A stretch of DNA of 64,000 nucleotides from Halobacillus hunanensis (lineage in GTDB: Bacteria > Bacillota > Bacilli > Bacillales > Halobacillaceae). Every line of letters begins with the position of its first letter. The stretch's first letter is position 1. Below are positions 7,861-16,979 of this stretch, piece by piece. The translations under genes and the position numbers were made by a program. A model generated the notes under the pieces. That model was not told the origin of the DNA. It searched no databases and was given only the letters and a program-made list of their open reading frames with translations. The stretch lies in NCBI RefSeq assembly GCF_900166655.1, contig NZ_FVZB01000007.1, forward strand, positions 310,001-374,000. The letters are read 5' to 3'.

Positions 7861-8634
7861 ATGGAACATGTGCTTAAAGTGAATCAACTAAACAAAATTT
7901 ATGACGGAAAAAATCCGTTTCAAGCCTTAACCAATATAACCCTGGACGTAGAACCCGGGGAGTTTGTCGGAGTAATGGGACCATCAGGATCAGGTAAGAC
8001 AACATTCCTAAACCTTATTTCAACCATTGACCGCCCAACGTCAGGTGAGGTGATTATCAACGGGCAGCAGCCGCATCAACTAAAAAAAGAAAAGCTGGCT
8101 AAGTTCAGAAGACGTGAATTGGGATTCGTCTTTCAGGATTTTAACTTGCTCGATACGTTGACGCTGGAAGAAAACATTATGCTGCCGTTAGTGTTAGAGA
8201 AGGAGAAACCTTCTGTTATGGAAGAAAAACTGAGCAAAATTGCTAAAAAACTTGAGATTGACAAGATCCTGAAGAAGAGAACATTCGAAGTGTCAGGAGG
8301 ACAAATGCAGCGTGCCGCTATTGCGAGGGCAATTATTCATAATCCGGCCTTGCTGCTTGCCGATGAGCCGACAGGGAATTTGGACTCAAAATCTTCTAAA
8401 GCCGTTTTGGAAGCGATGCTGGATATTAACCGACGAGAGCAAACAACGATGTTCATGGTGACGCATGATCCGTTAGCCGCCAGCTACTGCCACCGTGTCG
8501 TATTTATTAAAGACGGTGAACTCTACAATGAAATTTATATGGGAGATAACAGAAAGGTATTCTTCCAGCAAATTATCGATGTCTTGTCGATGCTTGGAGG
8601 GAATGCTGATGAACTTTTATCAACTCGCGGTTAA
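7861..8634 (+). CDS. BceA-like ABC transporter ATPase
   Basis: This is a 257-residue MacB/BceA-type ATPase. The Walker A is GPSGSGKTT at about 41-49, the Q loop is VFQDFN, the signature is SGGQMQR (a variant of SGGQ-QR), the Walker B is LLLADEPTGNLD and the switch histidine is in VTHDP. With its permease it should form a Bce-type complex that frees lipid II-cycle intermediates from peptide antibiotics such as bacitracin or lantibiotics, and signals to the kinase upstream. The ribosome site AAGGAGG is well placed, and a BceR-type box lies 80 bases upstream. It overlaps the permease gene by 26 bases. Confidence 0.9.
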   Translation: MEHVLKVNQLNKIYDGKNPFQALTNITLDVEPGEFVGVMGPSGSGKTTFLNLISTIDRPTSGEVIINGQQPHQLKKEKLAKFRRRELGFVFQDFNLLDTLTLEENIMLPLVLEKEKPSVMEEKLSKIAKKLEIDKILKKRTFEVSGGQMQRAAIARAIIHNPALLLADEPTGNLDSKSSKAVLEAMLDINRREQTTMFMVTHDPLAASYCHRVVFIKDGELYNEIYMGDNRKVFFQQIIDVLSMLGGNADELLSTRG

Positions 8635-10480
8635 AAATGTTACCCGAAATTTGCGGTCCTATTTGGCTTTTTATTTGAGTAGTTCCTTTGCTGTGATGAT
8701 CTTTTATCTGTTTGCCATGTTTATCTTTCATCCAGCTTTAGAAGAGGGGTATATGAACAATATTGCTCAGAAGGGCATGGCCGCAGCTGAATGGATTATT
8801 TTTGTCTTTTCGATCTTATTTGTTCTCTATTCTGTTAGTGCCTTTTTGCAAACGCGAAAAAGAGAGTTTGGTGTGTTGACAATAACAGGGACTTCACCAC
8901 GGCAGTTACGCATTTTATTAACGGTTGAAAATATGCTGATTGGTCTTTCCTCCATCGTTTCGGGAATTGTCGGTGGAACGATTTTAGCTAAGCTGTTCTT
9001 TGCAGCAGGTGGATATGCCCTTAATATGGAGCCGTTATCATTATATTTCCCGGGAAAAGCGATGGGGCTCACAGCTGCCGTTTTCCTGCTGCTCTTTTTC
9101 CTCATTTCTCAGTTCATTCTTTTCTTTATTAAATCAGAGAAGACTGTTGCTCTGTTGAAAGGAGCGAAGGCACCTAAGCGGGAACCAAAGCCGTCCATAT
9201 GGTTGTCTATCATCGCATTAGGCTTCTTGTGTACAGGGTATGGCATGGCTTTGACAGCTCAAATCAACATGCCGAACGCGGTGATCATTTTGATTACAAC
9301 GGTGGTTGGCTCGTATTTCTTTTTTAGTCAATTAAGCATTTGGGCAGTAAAGCTTTTGAAAAAGAATAAACGCTTTTACTTAAAAGGCTTTCATCTCTTA
9401 TCGGTTTCCGACTTAACCTATCGTTTAAAAGACAATGCAAGATTATTTTTTATCGTCAGCATTGTCTCGGCAGTAGCTTTTACGGCAACAGGAGTTTTGA
9501 CCGTTTATAAAACAAATCTGCATGCTGAACGTACCCAATATGAAATCGAATATCTCTCTTTGCCTGATAATGAGGAAGAGGCGGCACACATCAATTCGAT
9601 TGAAAAAAGTCTGAAAGAAAATGGTTTTGCTTTTACAACCGATGAAATCAAGACGATCGAGGCGCGGTATGAAAAAGAAGATGGATCAGCACCGCCTGTA
9701 TTAATTTTCTCACAGGAGCAGTTCTCAACATTGCAGCCTGCTGTTCAAGAAGAATCACTTCAGGCTGGTCAGGCTATTTTTTACAAGGATAACCGTGGGG
9801 TTTTGAGCAAAGAGGATATCCCGGCAAACTTAGATCTTATGGATACGTCCCGTTCGATTGAGGTGAAAAAGGTCGAGTCCTCTGTGTTATCGATTTCCAG
9901 CGCGATGGTCGTGAATGAGGAAACGTTTCAGGAATTAAGGACATCCCTCGAGCCTTCTACTTTGTATGGATATAACTATCAAAACTGGAAGGAAAGCGTG
10001 GCGATTACTCAACAATTAAAGGGTCAGTTGTTCGGTAACTATTCAAACATCAATTTTGACTTTACTGCTAAGGCCGTTACGTATTTTATAACTGTGCAGC
10101 TCCCTAGCCTAAGCTTATTTATCGGTTTATTTGTAGCGATTGTTTTCTTCTTAGCAGCGGGAAGTTTTCTGTATTTCCGTTTATTCACGGATTTAGAAGC
10201 GGAACGTGAAAAGTATAAAGCCTTATCTAAAATTGGGTTAACTGAATGTGAGATGAAGCGAAGTGCCACCTGGCAATTAGGGATTTTATTTTTCCTGCCT
10301 TTTCTCATGGCTACTGTTCATACAGGATTCGCCTTAATGGTTTTAGAGAGGGAGGGCTTCTTCAATGTTTTCGCGCCGTCTGTGATCACGCTTCTTGGAT
10401 TTCTAATCTTACAATTGATCTATTTTATAGTAGTTCGTTTTAGTTATGTAAAAAAATTAACAGCATCCTTCATGGATTAG
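8609..10480 (+). CDS. BceB-like FtsX-domain permease
   Basis: The 623-residue permease has the Bce-type layout: about ten membrane helices, an FtsX-like domain in the first third (ILFVLYSVSAFLQTRKREFG with the coupling segment after it), and a large extracellular domain of about 200 residues between the last helix groups (about 300-510), which is the ligand-sensing part in this family. The start ATG 8609 is preceded by GGAGG at 8 bases and lies inside the end of the ATPase gene, so the two are translationally coupled. An alternative start further left would be inside the ATPase frame and has no ribosome site. Confidence 0.88.
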   Translation: MNFYQLAVKNVTRNLRSYLAFYLSSSFAVMIFYLFAMFIFHPALEEGYMNNIAQKGMAAAEWIIFVFSILFVLYSVSAFLQTRKREFGVLTITGTSPRQLRILLTVENMLIGLSSIVSGIVGGTILAKLFFAAGGYALNMEPLSLYFPGKAMGLTAAVFLLLFFLISQFILFFIKSEKTVALLKGAKAPKREPKPSIWLSIIALGFLCTGYGMALTAQINMPNAVIILITTVVGSYFFFSQLSIWAVKLLKKNKRFYLKGFHLLSVSDLTYRLKDNARLFFIVSIVSAVAFTATGVLTVYKTNLHAERTQYEIEYLSLPDNEEEAAHINSIEKSLKENGFAFTTDEIKTIEARYEKEDGSAPPVLIFSQEQFSTLQPAVQEESLQAGQAIFYKDNRGVLSKEDIPANLDLMDTSRSIEVKKVESSVLSISSAMVVNEETFQELRTSLEPSTLYGYNYQNWKESVAITQQLKGQLFGNYSNINFDFTAKAVTYFITVQLPSLSLFIGLFVAIVFFLAAGSFLYFRLFTDLEAEREKYKALSKIGLTECEMKRSATWQLGILFFLPFLMATVHTGFALMVLEREGFFNVFAPSVITLLGFLILQLIYFIVVRFSYVKKLTASFMD

Positions 10481-10501
10481 CACAAAGGGGAGTAGGAGAA
10501 C

Positions 10502-10847
10502 ATGAAGAAAATAATGGGAATGTTAGTAGTGCTGGCTGTTGCTATCGTAGGATTTATGGCACTTCCGAATGAAGTGACCGATCGGTTGAATCCGTTAGTC
10601 CCTAAAGATGAGATTTTTGTACAAATTACTGAATCAGGAACTCCGCAAAGCCCAGGTGGATATGATTACACATTAGCGGGTTTTAACGCAGAGGGTGAAA
10701 AACGAGAAGTCACCTTTTATGCGGGTAAGGAACTGCGGAAGAACGCCTTCTTAAAGGTGTATGCGAAAGGAAGTTATGTTGGAGACGTGGGAAGAAGTTC
10801 AGGGTGAAGCATTGCCTGAAAAAGCGAAGTGGAAGTTCCTACATTAA
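10502..10847 (+). pseudogene. yxeA: YxeA-family small secreted protein, frameshifted
   Basis: The first ~93 codons encode a YxeA/DUF1093-type protein: an N-terminal hydrophobic anchor (MKKIMGMLVVLAVAIVGFMA), then a small beta domain with GGYDYTLAGFN and KGSYV. In B. subtilis yxeA follows a Bce-like operon, as here. The frame stops at 10807, but the expected end of the family, WEEVQGEALPEKAKWKFLH, is present in the next frame and stops at 10847. One surplus G near 10781 (GTTGGAGACG where GTTGAGACG would restore V-E-T-W-E-E-V) explains this. It is either a real inactivating mutation or an assembly error. If the shorter product is made it loses about 20 residues. Confidence 0.8.
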
Positions 10848-10936
10848 AATCATGACAAGAGGGACCATAAGGCAAGCAATGATATCAAAAAACGAACGAT
10901 AAAATATTAAATCATATAATCGCAGTCATTAGCGCA

Positions 10937-11050
10937 GTCAAAATACGAAGACTCCTGCGGCAACAGCGCGAGCCAAAGATCCCACAGGAAAGCGTTCTTT
11001 GCATTCCGAGGAATCTGAGGCCGTGCTCGCGGAAAGCGAAGTATTTTGAC
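10937..11050. repeat. dispersed palindromic repeat with terminal stem
   Basis: The core contains GAAGACTCCTGCGG on the left and GCGGAAAGCGAAG on the right, the ends of a repeat I know from Bacillaceae intergenic regions. It is bounded by GTCAAAATAC and its exact complement GTATTTTGAC. The copy at 47083 has a different but equally complementary pair of flanks. No coding potential is seen. Confidence 0.65.
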
Positions 11051-11082
11051 GGAGCGATGGTAGACTCCTTTCATTGGGCACA

Positions 11083-11120
11083 AATAATCCGAACTGATCT
11101 AATCGTTCGGATTATTTTAT
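11083..11120. terminator. bidirectional terminator hairpin
   Basis: AATAATCCGAAC and GTTCGGATTATT are fully complementary around a 10-base loop and flanked by A- and T-rich runs. It ends the minus-strand gene at 11151 and any read-through from the left. Confidence 0.8.
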
Positions 11121-11150
11121 GCTTCATTCAGTTTTGATCCAGCCTCGTAA

Positions 11151-11351
11151 CTAGCTCGGATTGTCTTTTTTGGAGTTTTTTAATAACGTCATCGTCTTGC
11201 GTACATATACAAAGGCCAAATATCCGAATCCGATCACAAGCAGCCCGCACAGCACCACCCAGGCTCCGTTCAGCCACTGCGGAACAAAGAGGGTAAGGAG
11301 CGTTAACAGAACCGCTGCGACCATAAAGGCAGATACCAATCGAACGATCAT
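11151..11351 (-). CDS. small membrane protein, 66 aa
   Basis: This short protein has two predicted membrane helices (about residues 5-25 and 30-52) joined by a tight turn, then a basic tail (KTMTLLKNSKKDNPS) that should lie in the cytoplasm. GGAGGG sits 6 bases before the ATG. A strong terminator follows. I do not recognise a family, and function cannot be inferred. It faces the SOS polymerase operon divergently across about 270 bases. Confidence 0.7.
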   Translation of the reverse strand: MIVRLVSAFMVAAVLLTLLTLFVPQWLNGAWVVLCGLLVIGFGYLAFVYVRKTMTLLKNSKKDNPS

Positions 11352-11556
11352 AGAGATCCCTCCAGAACATAATCAATTTTCTTTATTATAACGTTTCGCA
11401 ATCTATTTTGTCGAAGAGAGAGATTGGTGGAGGATTATGATAAGGAACCACACCGTATGACTTTATCATCTACTCCTCCTGCTTTTGTACCATCTTGACT
11501 AATTGGCTGTAACATCGGCTTTTCCTCTTTTTTTTAGTGGTGGTTTAACTTTCCTG

Positions 11557-11600
11557 TATACATCTAAAGGCCTTTTGCATATAATAAGAACAAACGTTCG
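11557..11600 (+). promoter_or_regulatory. SOS promoter with LexA (DinR) box
   Basis: AGAACAAACGTTCG at 11587-11600 has the GAAC-N4-GTTC form of the Bacillus LexA operator (consensus CGAACATATGTTCG). It directly follows TATAAT (11580-11585), with TATACA 17 bases upstream as a -35. LexA bound here would cover the start site. Confidence 0.85.
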
Positions 11601-11618
11601 TACAAAAGGTGAGGGAAA

Positions 11619-12875
11619 ATGGACTATTCAATTTATCCTAGAAATGATGTCTTGTGCATTGATATGAGATCTTTCTATGCAAGTATAGAGTGTGTCAAGC
11701 GCGGTCTTGACCCGAAAACCGCATTACTGGCCGTGGTGGGAGATACAACCAGGCGCGGCAGCATCGTTCTGGCTGCTTCCCCTTCTCTTAAAAAAAAGCA
11801 TGGAATCAGTAACGTGAGCCGCTTCTTTGAATTGCCGGAGGACCCGGAGCTGGTGATTGCTCCCGCTCATATGGGGGACTACCTGGCCGTATCTGTAGAG
11901 ATTACAAAGATGATGAAGAATTTTGTACCCAAAGAAGCGATTCACGTATATTCGGTAGATGAATTATGGGTGACAGTAAACGGCCTGCGGACGCTTTATG
12001 GTTCTCCTTATGAGATTGCTGAGCTGATTCAGTCCCGGATTCGGGAACAGTTTGGAATTGAGTGTGTCGTCGGCATTGGGGATAATAAGTTTTTGGCAAA
12101 AGTCGTTATGGATATTCATGCGAAAAAAGCGAGTGATGGAATTGCCGAATGCCGCTATGAGGATGTCGAGGAGTTGTTATGGCCATGCGACATCCATGAA
12201 ATATGGGGGATTGGCTCACGGATGACAAGAAACTTGAATCGTATGGGCATTGTGACGCTCGGGCAGCTGGCGAAACATCCGTTGAAATACCTGAAGAAGA
12301 ACTACGGGATCATGGGTGAACAATTATATTGGCACGCCTGGGGAATTGACCTCAGTCCTGTGTATGGAAATTTTGTTAAAACGGAACAAAAATCATATGG
12401 ACACGGGATTACTTTGCTGAGGGATTATCAAAAGGAGGAGATCTTTGCCTGTCTGCTTGATCTGTGTGAAGAAGCCTGCCGGCGGGCGCGTTATGACGGC
12501 AAGGAAGGCAGGACCGTACACCTGGGCATCGGCTATTCAACCGAAACAGGCGGTGGGTTCAGTCGATCATTATCTGTGCAGATGCCGACAAATTCTACGA
12601 TGGAGGTTTACCATATGTGCCTGCGCCTATTCAATCGGTTTTACGATGGCTCAAGCAAGATCAGGAGAGCTTCTGTAGCTCTTACCAATTTGGGAGAAGA
12701 AACGGACGTTCAACTGAGCCTGTTTGAAGATCGATCAAAAGAGAAAGCACTCGGGGCTGTGATGGACACGATTCGTGATCGCTATGGATCGACAGCTTTG
12801 CTGCGAGCCAGCAGCTATACGAGCGGTGGAATTATACCAGAACGCAGTCAGAAAATCGGCGGTCATTATGCGTAA
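11619..12875 (+). CDS. uvrX: Y-family DNA polymerase UvrX/YqjW-type
   Basis: This 418-residue Y-family polymerase is of the Gram-positive UvrX/YqjW type, an error-prone translesion enzyme. Catalytic motifs are DMRSFYASIECV near residue 15 and YSVDELW near 112, which together supply the metal-binding acidic residues. A helix-hairpin-helix-like segment follows (IWGIGSRMTRNLNRMGI), and the little-finger region lies in the last ~150 residues. A clear LexA box lies in the promoter, and two small genes of the kind usually found with UvrX follow directly. AGGTGAGGG precedes the ATG. It probably acts in DNA-damage tolerance and SOS mutagenesis. Confidence 0.92.
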   Translation: MDYSIYPRNDVLCIDMRSFYASIECVKRGLDPKTALLAVVGDTTRRGSIVLAASPSLKKKHGISNVSRFFELPEDPELVIAPAHMGDYLAVSVEITKMMKNFVPKEAIHVYSVDELWVTVNGLRTLYGSPYEIAELIQSRIREQFGIECVVGIGDNKFLAKVVMDIHAKKASDGIAECRYEDVEELLWPCDIHEIWGIGSRMTRNLNRMGIVTLGQLAKHPLKYLKKNYGIMGEQLYWHAWGIDLSPVYGNFVKTEQKSYGHGITLLRDYQKEEIFACLLDLCEEACRRARYDGKEGRTVHLGIGYSTETGGGFSRSLSVQMPTNSTMEVYHMCLRLFNRFYDGSSKIRRASVALTNLGEETDVQLSLFEDRSKEKALGAVMDTIRDRYGSTALLRASSYTSGGIIPERSQKIGGHYA

Positions 12876-12889
12876 AAGAGGTGAAAGAG

Positions 12890-13117
12890 ATGGAAGGGTT
12901 ATTAATTCGTGCAATGGAACAAAAACAAAAGCTGGAAATGATTTATTTGGATGCAGACGGCTATATGTCACAAAGAACCATCAGAGTTCTTGAGGTCAGG
13001 GAGGAGGACATTCTTACTTATTGTTATTCGCGGAGGAAAGTACGAATGTTTAAAAAAGCAAGGATATTGTCTCTAACCCCTTTAATGCTGCGGCGAAGAC
13101 GATTGGAGGCACAATAA
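12890..13117 (+). CDS. small WYL-like protein in the UvrX operon
   Basis: The product is about 75 residues and resembles a shortened WYL/SH3-like domain: a Q-K-L-E-M-I-Y-L-D strand, then TIRVLEV and YCYSRRKVRMFKKARILSL. It is basic towards the end. Small proteins of this kind lie between uvrX and yolD genes in many Bacillaceae. I infer an accessory role with the polymerase, perhaps DNA or protein binding. The ATG at 12890 follows AGAGGTG by 6 bases; the GTG at 12881 lies within that ribosome site. The stop overlaps the next start by one base (TAATG), so the genes are coupled. Confidence 0.7.
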   Translation: MEGLLIRAMEQKQKLEMIYLDADGYMSQRTIRVLEVREEDILTYCYSRRKVRMFKKARILSLTPLMLRRRRLEAQ

Positions 13118-13455
13118 TGGAAGATCGAAATCGAGATAGAGGGACAATCAAATGGACGTCGTTAATGCTGCCGGAACACGTGGAACTTATTAAAGAAGTC
13201 TGGCAGGAAGATGAAGGCGTTCCGAAGAAGGTGATCGATGAACAGCAGGCTGAGGAGAATGAGCTGGCCCTTCAGCGTGCAGTCCAAGAAGGGTTACTCG
13301 TCAGGATCACTTATTACAATGGATTTAATTATAGCTATAGGAAAGCAAAAGTATTGCATCTGGACCCTCATAGAAAAAAGCTGTCCTGCATGAGCACCAG
13401 CCATGAACGCATAACGATGGAGTTTGAGCAAATTTATGAGGTTGTACTGGTATAA
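13117..13455 (+). CDS. YolD-like protein
   Basis: This 112-residue protein has the YolD family signature at its N-terminus, DRGTIKWTSLMLPEHVELI, followed by a helical linker and a C-terminal beta domain (VRITYYNGFNYSYRKAKVLHLD) that resembles the WYL-like fold of the upstream gene. YolD proteins are nearly always encoded with UvrX-type Y-family polymerases and are thought to help or regulate them, like UmuD with UmuC. The coupled start and the SOS promoter upstream support co-expression under DNA damage. Confidence 0.88.
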   Translation: MEDRNRDRGTIKWTSLMLPEHVELIKEVWQEDEGVPKKVIDEQQAEENELALQRAVQEGLLVRITYYNGFNYSYRKAKVLHLDPHRKKLSCMSTSHERITMEFEQIYEVVLV

Positions 13456-13468
13456 GGTAAGTGAAGAT

Positions 13469-14146
13469 TTATTCGTACGTTTGCACAAATAACCCATCAT
13501 CTTTCAGCCACTCGGCTATGAAAACCGTTTGGGGATGGGAAATACCCTGGACGTTAAGCTGCTTTTGTAACCAGGCTTCATCAACGCCTAAATCAGCAAG
13601 TTCATCCCGTAGTACTTTCCCATCCCGGATCAGGGTGACAGGGACATGGACAGAGGCGATGGGCATATTGAAGTCCTCCTGTGTTGTTTTTTGATACTTC
13701 GTTTTTTTCAGGATACTGATGGACCCGTTTGCTTCTAAATAACAAAAAGCCACTTCCCGGATGGAGAAGGTTTCGCTTTGTCTGAGCAAGCTCTGCAGTT
13801 GATTCAAGTTCATACGATTTTTCTTTAATTCCTCCCGATCTACAACTCCATTTTTTATTAAGGCAGACGGTTTTCCTTCAGAAACACCTCGAAAGGGCAG
13901 AAACTTTTGCCCAAGGTATTCTACCAGAAATAATAACACCCCCCACAGGCTCACAGAGTAGATAATATAGAGGACGCCAATTTTATGATCGTAGAGGGCG
14001 TTTCCCAATAACTCGCCCAACACAATCGATGCGATAAAGGTAAAGGGAGTAATTTGACTAATAATTTTCTTACCGACAAACTTCACGATGATAAAAAGCA
14101 GAACAAACCCTATCAAAAGCTCGGTGGTCAGATAGATGAATTTCAT
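13469..14146 (-). CDS. DUF421/YetF-family membrane protein
   Basis: The 225-residue protein has three N-terminal membrane helices (about 5-25, 35-52, 58-78) followed by a cytosolic DUF421 domain, with the family segments GVSEGKPSALIKNGVVDREELKKNRM and, near the end, DLGVDEAWLQKQL. B. subtilis has several paralogues (YetF, YdfR, YkjA), some of which are made in spores; the molecular role is not known. AGGAG lies about 9 bases before the ATG. An ATG 4 bases upstream is out of frame. It is convergent with the YolD gene, with only 13 bases between the stops. Confidence 0.85.
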   Translation of the reverse strand: MKFIYLTTELLIGFVLLFIIVKFVGKKIISQITPFTFIASIVLGELLGNALYDHKIGVLYIIYSVSLWGVLLFLVEYLGQKFLPFRGVSEGKPSALIKNGVVDREELKKNRMNLNQLQSLLRQSETFSIREVAFCYLEANGSISILKKTKYQKTTQEDFNMPIASVHVPVTLIRDGKVLRDELADLGVDEAWLQKQLNVQGISHPQTVFIAEWLKDDGLFVQTYE

Positions 14147-14316
14147 CCATAATTGCTCCTATCTTAGTTGAAAAGTACAACTTTAGGGTTCCCGGTTACA
14201 GAGGGTTATACCATCACTCGGGTTCAAGATGCGAAAATAGTCGATCATGGACAGATCCTTGAGGTATAAAACTTATATAGTAGGTCAACAATTCTATTAT
14301 GTGAGGGGGATTGTCC

Positions 14317-15876
14317 GTGTATTTTAAATCATCTAAAAGAAATAAGAAAAAAGAGCAAGATTATTCAAAGCGAGAGGACTTCTCCATTGAATTATCAACG
14401 AGTTTGGAAGAGAACATCATCAATATTAAGAAAATGCTGGATCAGCCAGGCGATCTGCTAACCAGACCTTTTGTTATCGGGGAAACGGGTCCTGCTTGTG
14501 CCATTATTTATATAGACGGTCTAACCGATACGAAAGTAATAAATGAAAGTATTATGAAAAATATCCAAAGTGGAGCCGATGAAATTGGGAAAGGGTTTGA
14601 GGAAGCAGAAACAGCTTTATTAGATCGTTTGTCGTATCATGTCATTTCAAGTGCCAGCGTAAAAAAAGTCACGACACTCGACGATGCATCACTAGCTATT
14701 TTATCAGGTGAAACAGCGCTTTTCGTTGATGGGACGGACGAGTTATTAATTATCGATACAAAAGGATGGGAAGACAGAAGCATCGAACAGCCTGTTTCCG
14801 AAGGGACAATCCGTGGACCAAGAGATGCATTCACGGAAAACATCCGGACGAATACGATGCTGATCCGCCGTCGTATTCGGGATGCAAATTTACGGTTTAA
14901 ATCACATCAAATTGGACGACGCTCAAAGAATAATTTAACGGTTGCTTTTGTAGATGGTATCGTTCATCCGGAGCTAATCAAAGAGGTTAACAGAAGGCTT
15001 GAGACCATTGATTTAGATGATGCTCCGGAGTCAGGTTATATCGAGGAATGGATTGAAGATAGTTTTTTATCACCTTTTCCACAGATGCATAATACGGAGC
15101 GGCCGGACAAGGTGGCTACGGCGCTGACGGAGGGGAAGGTGGCGATCCTGCTAGATGGGACGCCATTTGTTCTAATTGCCCCCGCTACATTTGGGGCTAT
15201 GATGCATTCCCCCGAGGACTATTATGAACGCTGGATGATCGGGAGTTTGCTCCGTACGTTAAGGTATTTTGCTGCGTTTCTTGCTGTTTTTTTACCTGCT
15301 TTGTATATTGCACTCGTTTCTTATCATCCAGGGCTGATTCCGTCAAAACTGGCTTTTTCGATTGCGGCGACAAGGGAAGGACTCCCGTTTCCTGCTGTAA
15401 TCGAAGCCTTTTTAATGGAAATTACGATGGAACTTCTTCGTGAAGCCGGGATCCGTTTGCCTAAGCCTATCGGTCAAACAATTGGAATTGTAGGTGGTTT
15501 GGTCATTGGAGAAGCGGCTGTATCCGCTGGTATCGTAAGTCCGGTTATGGTCATTATTGTGGCTGTTACGGCGATAGCTTCATTCTCACTGCCCAGTTAT
15601 AGTTTTGCGATTTCCATTCGGATGCTGCGTTTTGGATTCATGATTGCAGCAGCCTTTCTCGGTCTTTATGGGATTATTCTTGCTTACATTCTTATCAATA
15701 TTCACATTGTCAATTTAAAAAGTTTCGGAATTCCTTATACAACACCGTTTGCTCCTGGATTTAAATCAGATTGGAAAGACTTGGTGTTACGCTTTCCGAT
15801 TCCAATGATGACTAAACGTCCTAAGTTCATGCAGACAGAAGATGATACACGGATCGACAAGGAGGGTAAATCATGA
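14317..15876 (+). CDS. spore germination receptor subunit A (GerAA/GerKA family)
   Basis: This 519-residue protein is an A subunit of a GerA-type germinant receptor in the inner spore membrane. The N-terminal ~240 residues form the soluble domain (GPACAIIYIDGLTD; RGPRDAFTENIRTNTMLIRRRI is the family signature), followed by about five membrane helices between 300 and 490. It binds nutrient germinants together with the B and C subunits. The start is GTG 14317, 7 bases after GAGGGGG; the TTG at 14311 would be too close. It overlaps the B gene by ATGA, so the operon is tightly coupled. The germinant cannot be deduced. Confidence 0.92.
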   Translation: MYFKSSKRNKKKEQDYSKREDFSIELSTSLEENIINIKKMLDQPGDLLTRPFVIGETGPACAIIYIDGLTDTKVINESIMKNIQSGADEIGKGFEEAETALLDRLSYHVISSASVKKVTTLDDASLAILSGETALFVDGTDELLIIDTKGWEDRSIEQPVSEGTIRGPRDAFTENIRTNTMLIRRRIRDANLRFKSHQIGRRSKNNLTVAFVDGIVHPELIKEVNRRLETIDLDDAPESGYIEEWIEDSFLSPFPQMHNTERPDKVATALTEGKVAILLDGTPFVLIAPATFGAMMHSPEDYYERWMIGSLLRTLRYFAAFLAVFLPALYIALVSYHPGLIPSKLAFSIAATREGLPFPAVIEAFLMEITMELLREAGIRLPKPIGQTIGIVGGLVIGEAAVSAGIVSPVMVIIVAVTAIASFSLPSYSFAISIRMLRFGFMIAAAFLGLYGIILAYILINIHIVNLKSFGIPYTTPFAPGFKSDWKDLVLRFPIPMMTKRPKFMQTEDDTRIDKEGKS

Positions 15877-16979
15877 AGTCGTTTGAATACGCCGATGAAG
15901 AAATAGGTAATAGTGAAATCGGATATGTGATCCCCTCCGTTGTGATTGGTGCCGGCATTCTATCCCTTCCGCGCGTTTTGGCGGAAGGGACGGTATCTGC
16001 CGATGGGTGGCTGCCTATCTTCGCGGGAGGTGGGATAGCGGTTCTGTTCACCTGGGTAGTGGCAAAATTGGCGTCGCGCTTTCCGAAGCAATCATTTCTA
16101 GAGTATAGTTCTGTACTCGTTTCTAAACCGCTTGCCTTTGTTCTAACAGCATGTATAGCACTATACTTCATGGTTTTTGCCTCTTATGAAATTCGATTCG
16201 TTGCAACTTTATCGCAACAATACTTATTCGCTTCGACCCCCAAAGAGGTATTATCTTTTGTTTTTTTACTTGTGGTCACGTATGCAGTTGCAGGTTCCAG
16301 GGTGGCCCTATTTCGATTGCATCAACTTTTTCTCCCTATCATCATTGGCATATTATGTATTGTTTTACTGATGACACTTCCGTTGATTGAAGTGAACCAT
16401 ATCCTGCCCCTTTTTAAAACAGATTGGAAGGGATACTTGCAAGGAACAAAATCTACTCTGCTTTCTTTTATGGGGTGGGGAGTTCTGTTATTTTATACGG
16501 GATTAATGAATAAGCCGAAAAAAGCCGTTAAGGCGGGTATGATCGGCATGTGCGTACCGATTATTTTATATGTGCTTCTTTATTTAGCGGCTATTGGAGT
16601 AATGTCGAACGTTGTAACAGCAAACCTCACTTACCCTACCAATGAACTAGCAAAAGTGGTTGAGGTCCCAGGTGGCTTTTTTGAACGAATGGAGATTATA
16701 TTTTTTACCATATGGGTAATGGCGCTTTTTACGACCTCCATAGTCTTCTTTGATATTTCCGTGATGGCCATAAACTCTATTTTTAAAAAAGTGAAAAAAA
16801 TAAAGTTGGTTCTTATTTTGGCACCTGTTATTTACTTGATGGGTATGCTGCCGCAAAACCGTCTCCAGCTTGCTAAAGTAAGCGAGGGTCTTGGATATGC
16901 GGGCATTTGTGTGTCGATTATTATTCCGGCATTATTAATAATCCTGGCTAAGTTTAGGGGGATAAGAGGAGATGGGTAA
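15873..16979 (+). CDS. spore germination receptor subunit B (GerAB family)
   Basis: The 368-residue B subunit belongs to the APC-superfamily endospore germination permeases, with about ten membrane helices from residue 14 on. The first helix has the unwound GAGILSLPR segment seen in amino-acid transporters. In characterised receptors this subunit carries the germinant pocket. The ATG overlaps the A stop, and the 3' end overlaps the C gene by 8 bases. Length and topology are normal for the family. Confidence 0.92.
   Translation: MKSFEYADEEIGNSEIGYVIPSVVIGAGILSLPRVLAEGTVSADGWLPIFAGGGIAVLFTWVVAKLASRFPKQSFLEYSSVLVSKPLAFVLTACIALYFMVFASYEIRFVATLSQQYLFASTPKEVLSFVFLLVVTYAVAGSRVALFRLHQLFLPIIIGILCIVLLMTLPLIEVNHILPLFKTDWKGYLQGTKSTLLSFMGWGVLLFYTGLMNKPKKAVKAGMIGMCVPIILYVLLYLAAIGVMSNVVTANLTYPTNELAKVVEVPGGFFERMEIIFFTIWVMALFTTSIVFFDISVMAINSIFKKVKKIKLVLILAPVIYLMGMLPQNRLQLAKVSEGLGYAGICVSIIIPALLIILAKFRGIRGDG

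Noticed and set aside
8495..8608. Earlier start for the BceB-like permease
   Set aside because: The extra residues are an out-of-frame reading of the ATPase gene and lack a ribosome site; ATG 8609 behind GGAGG is clear.
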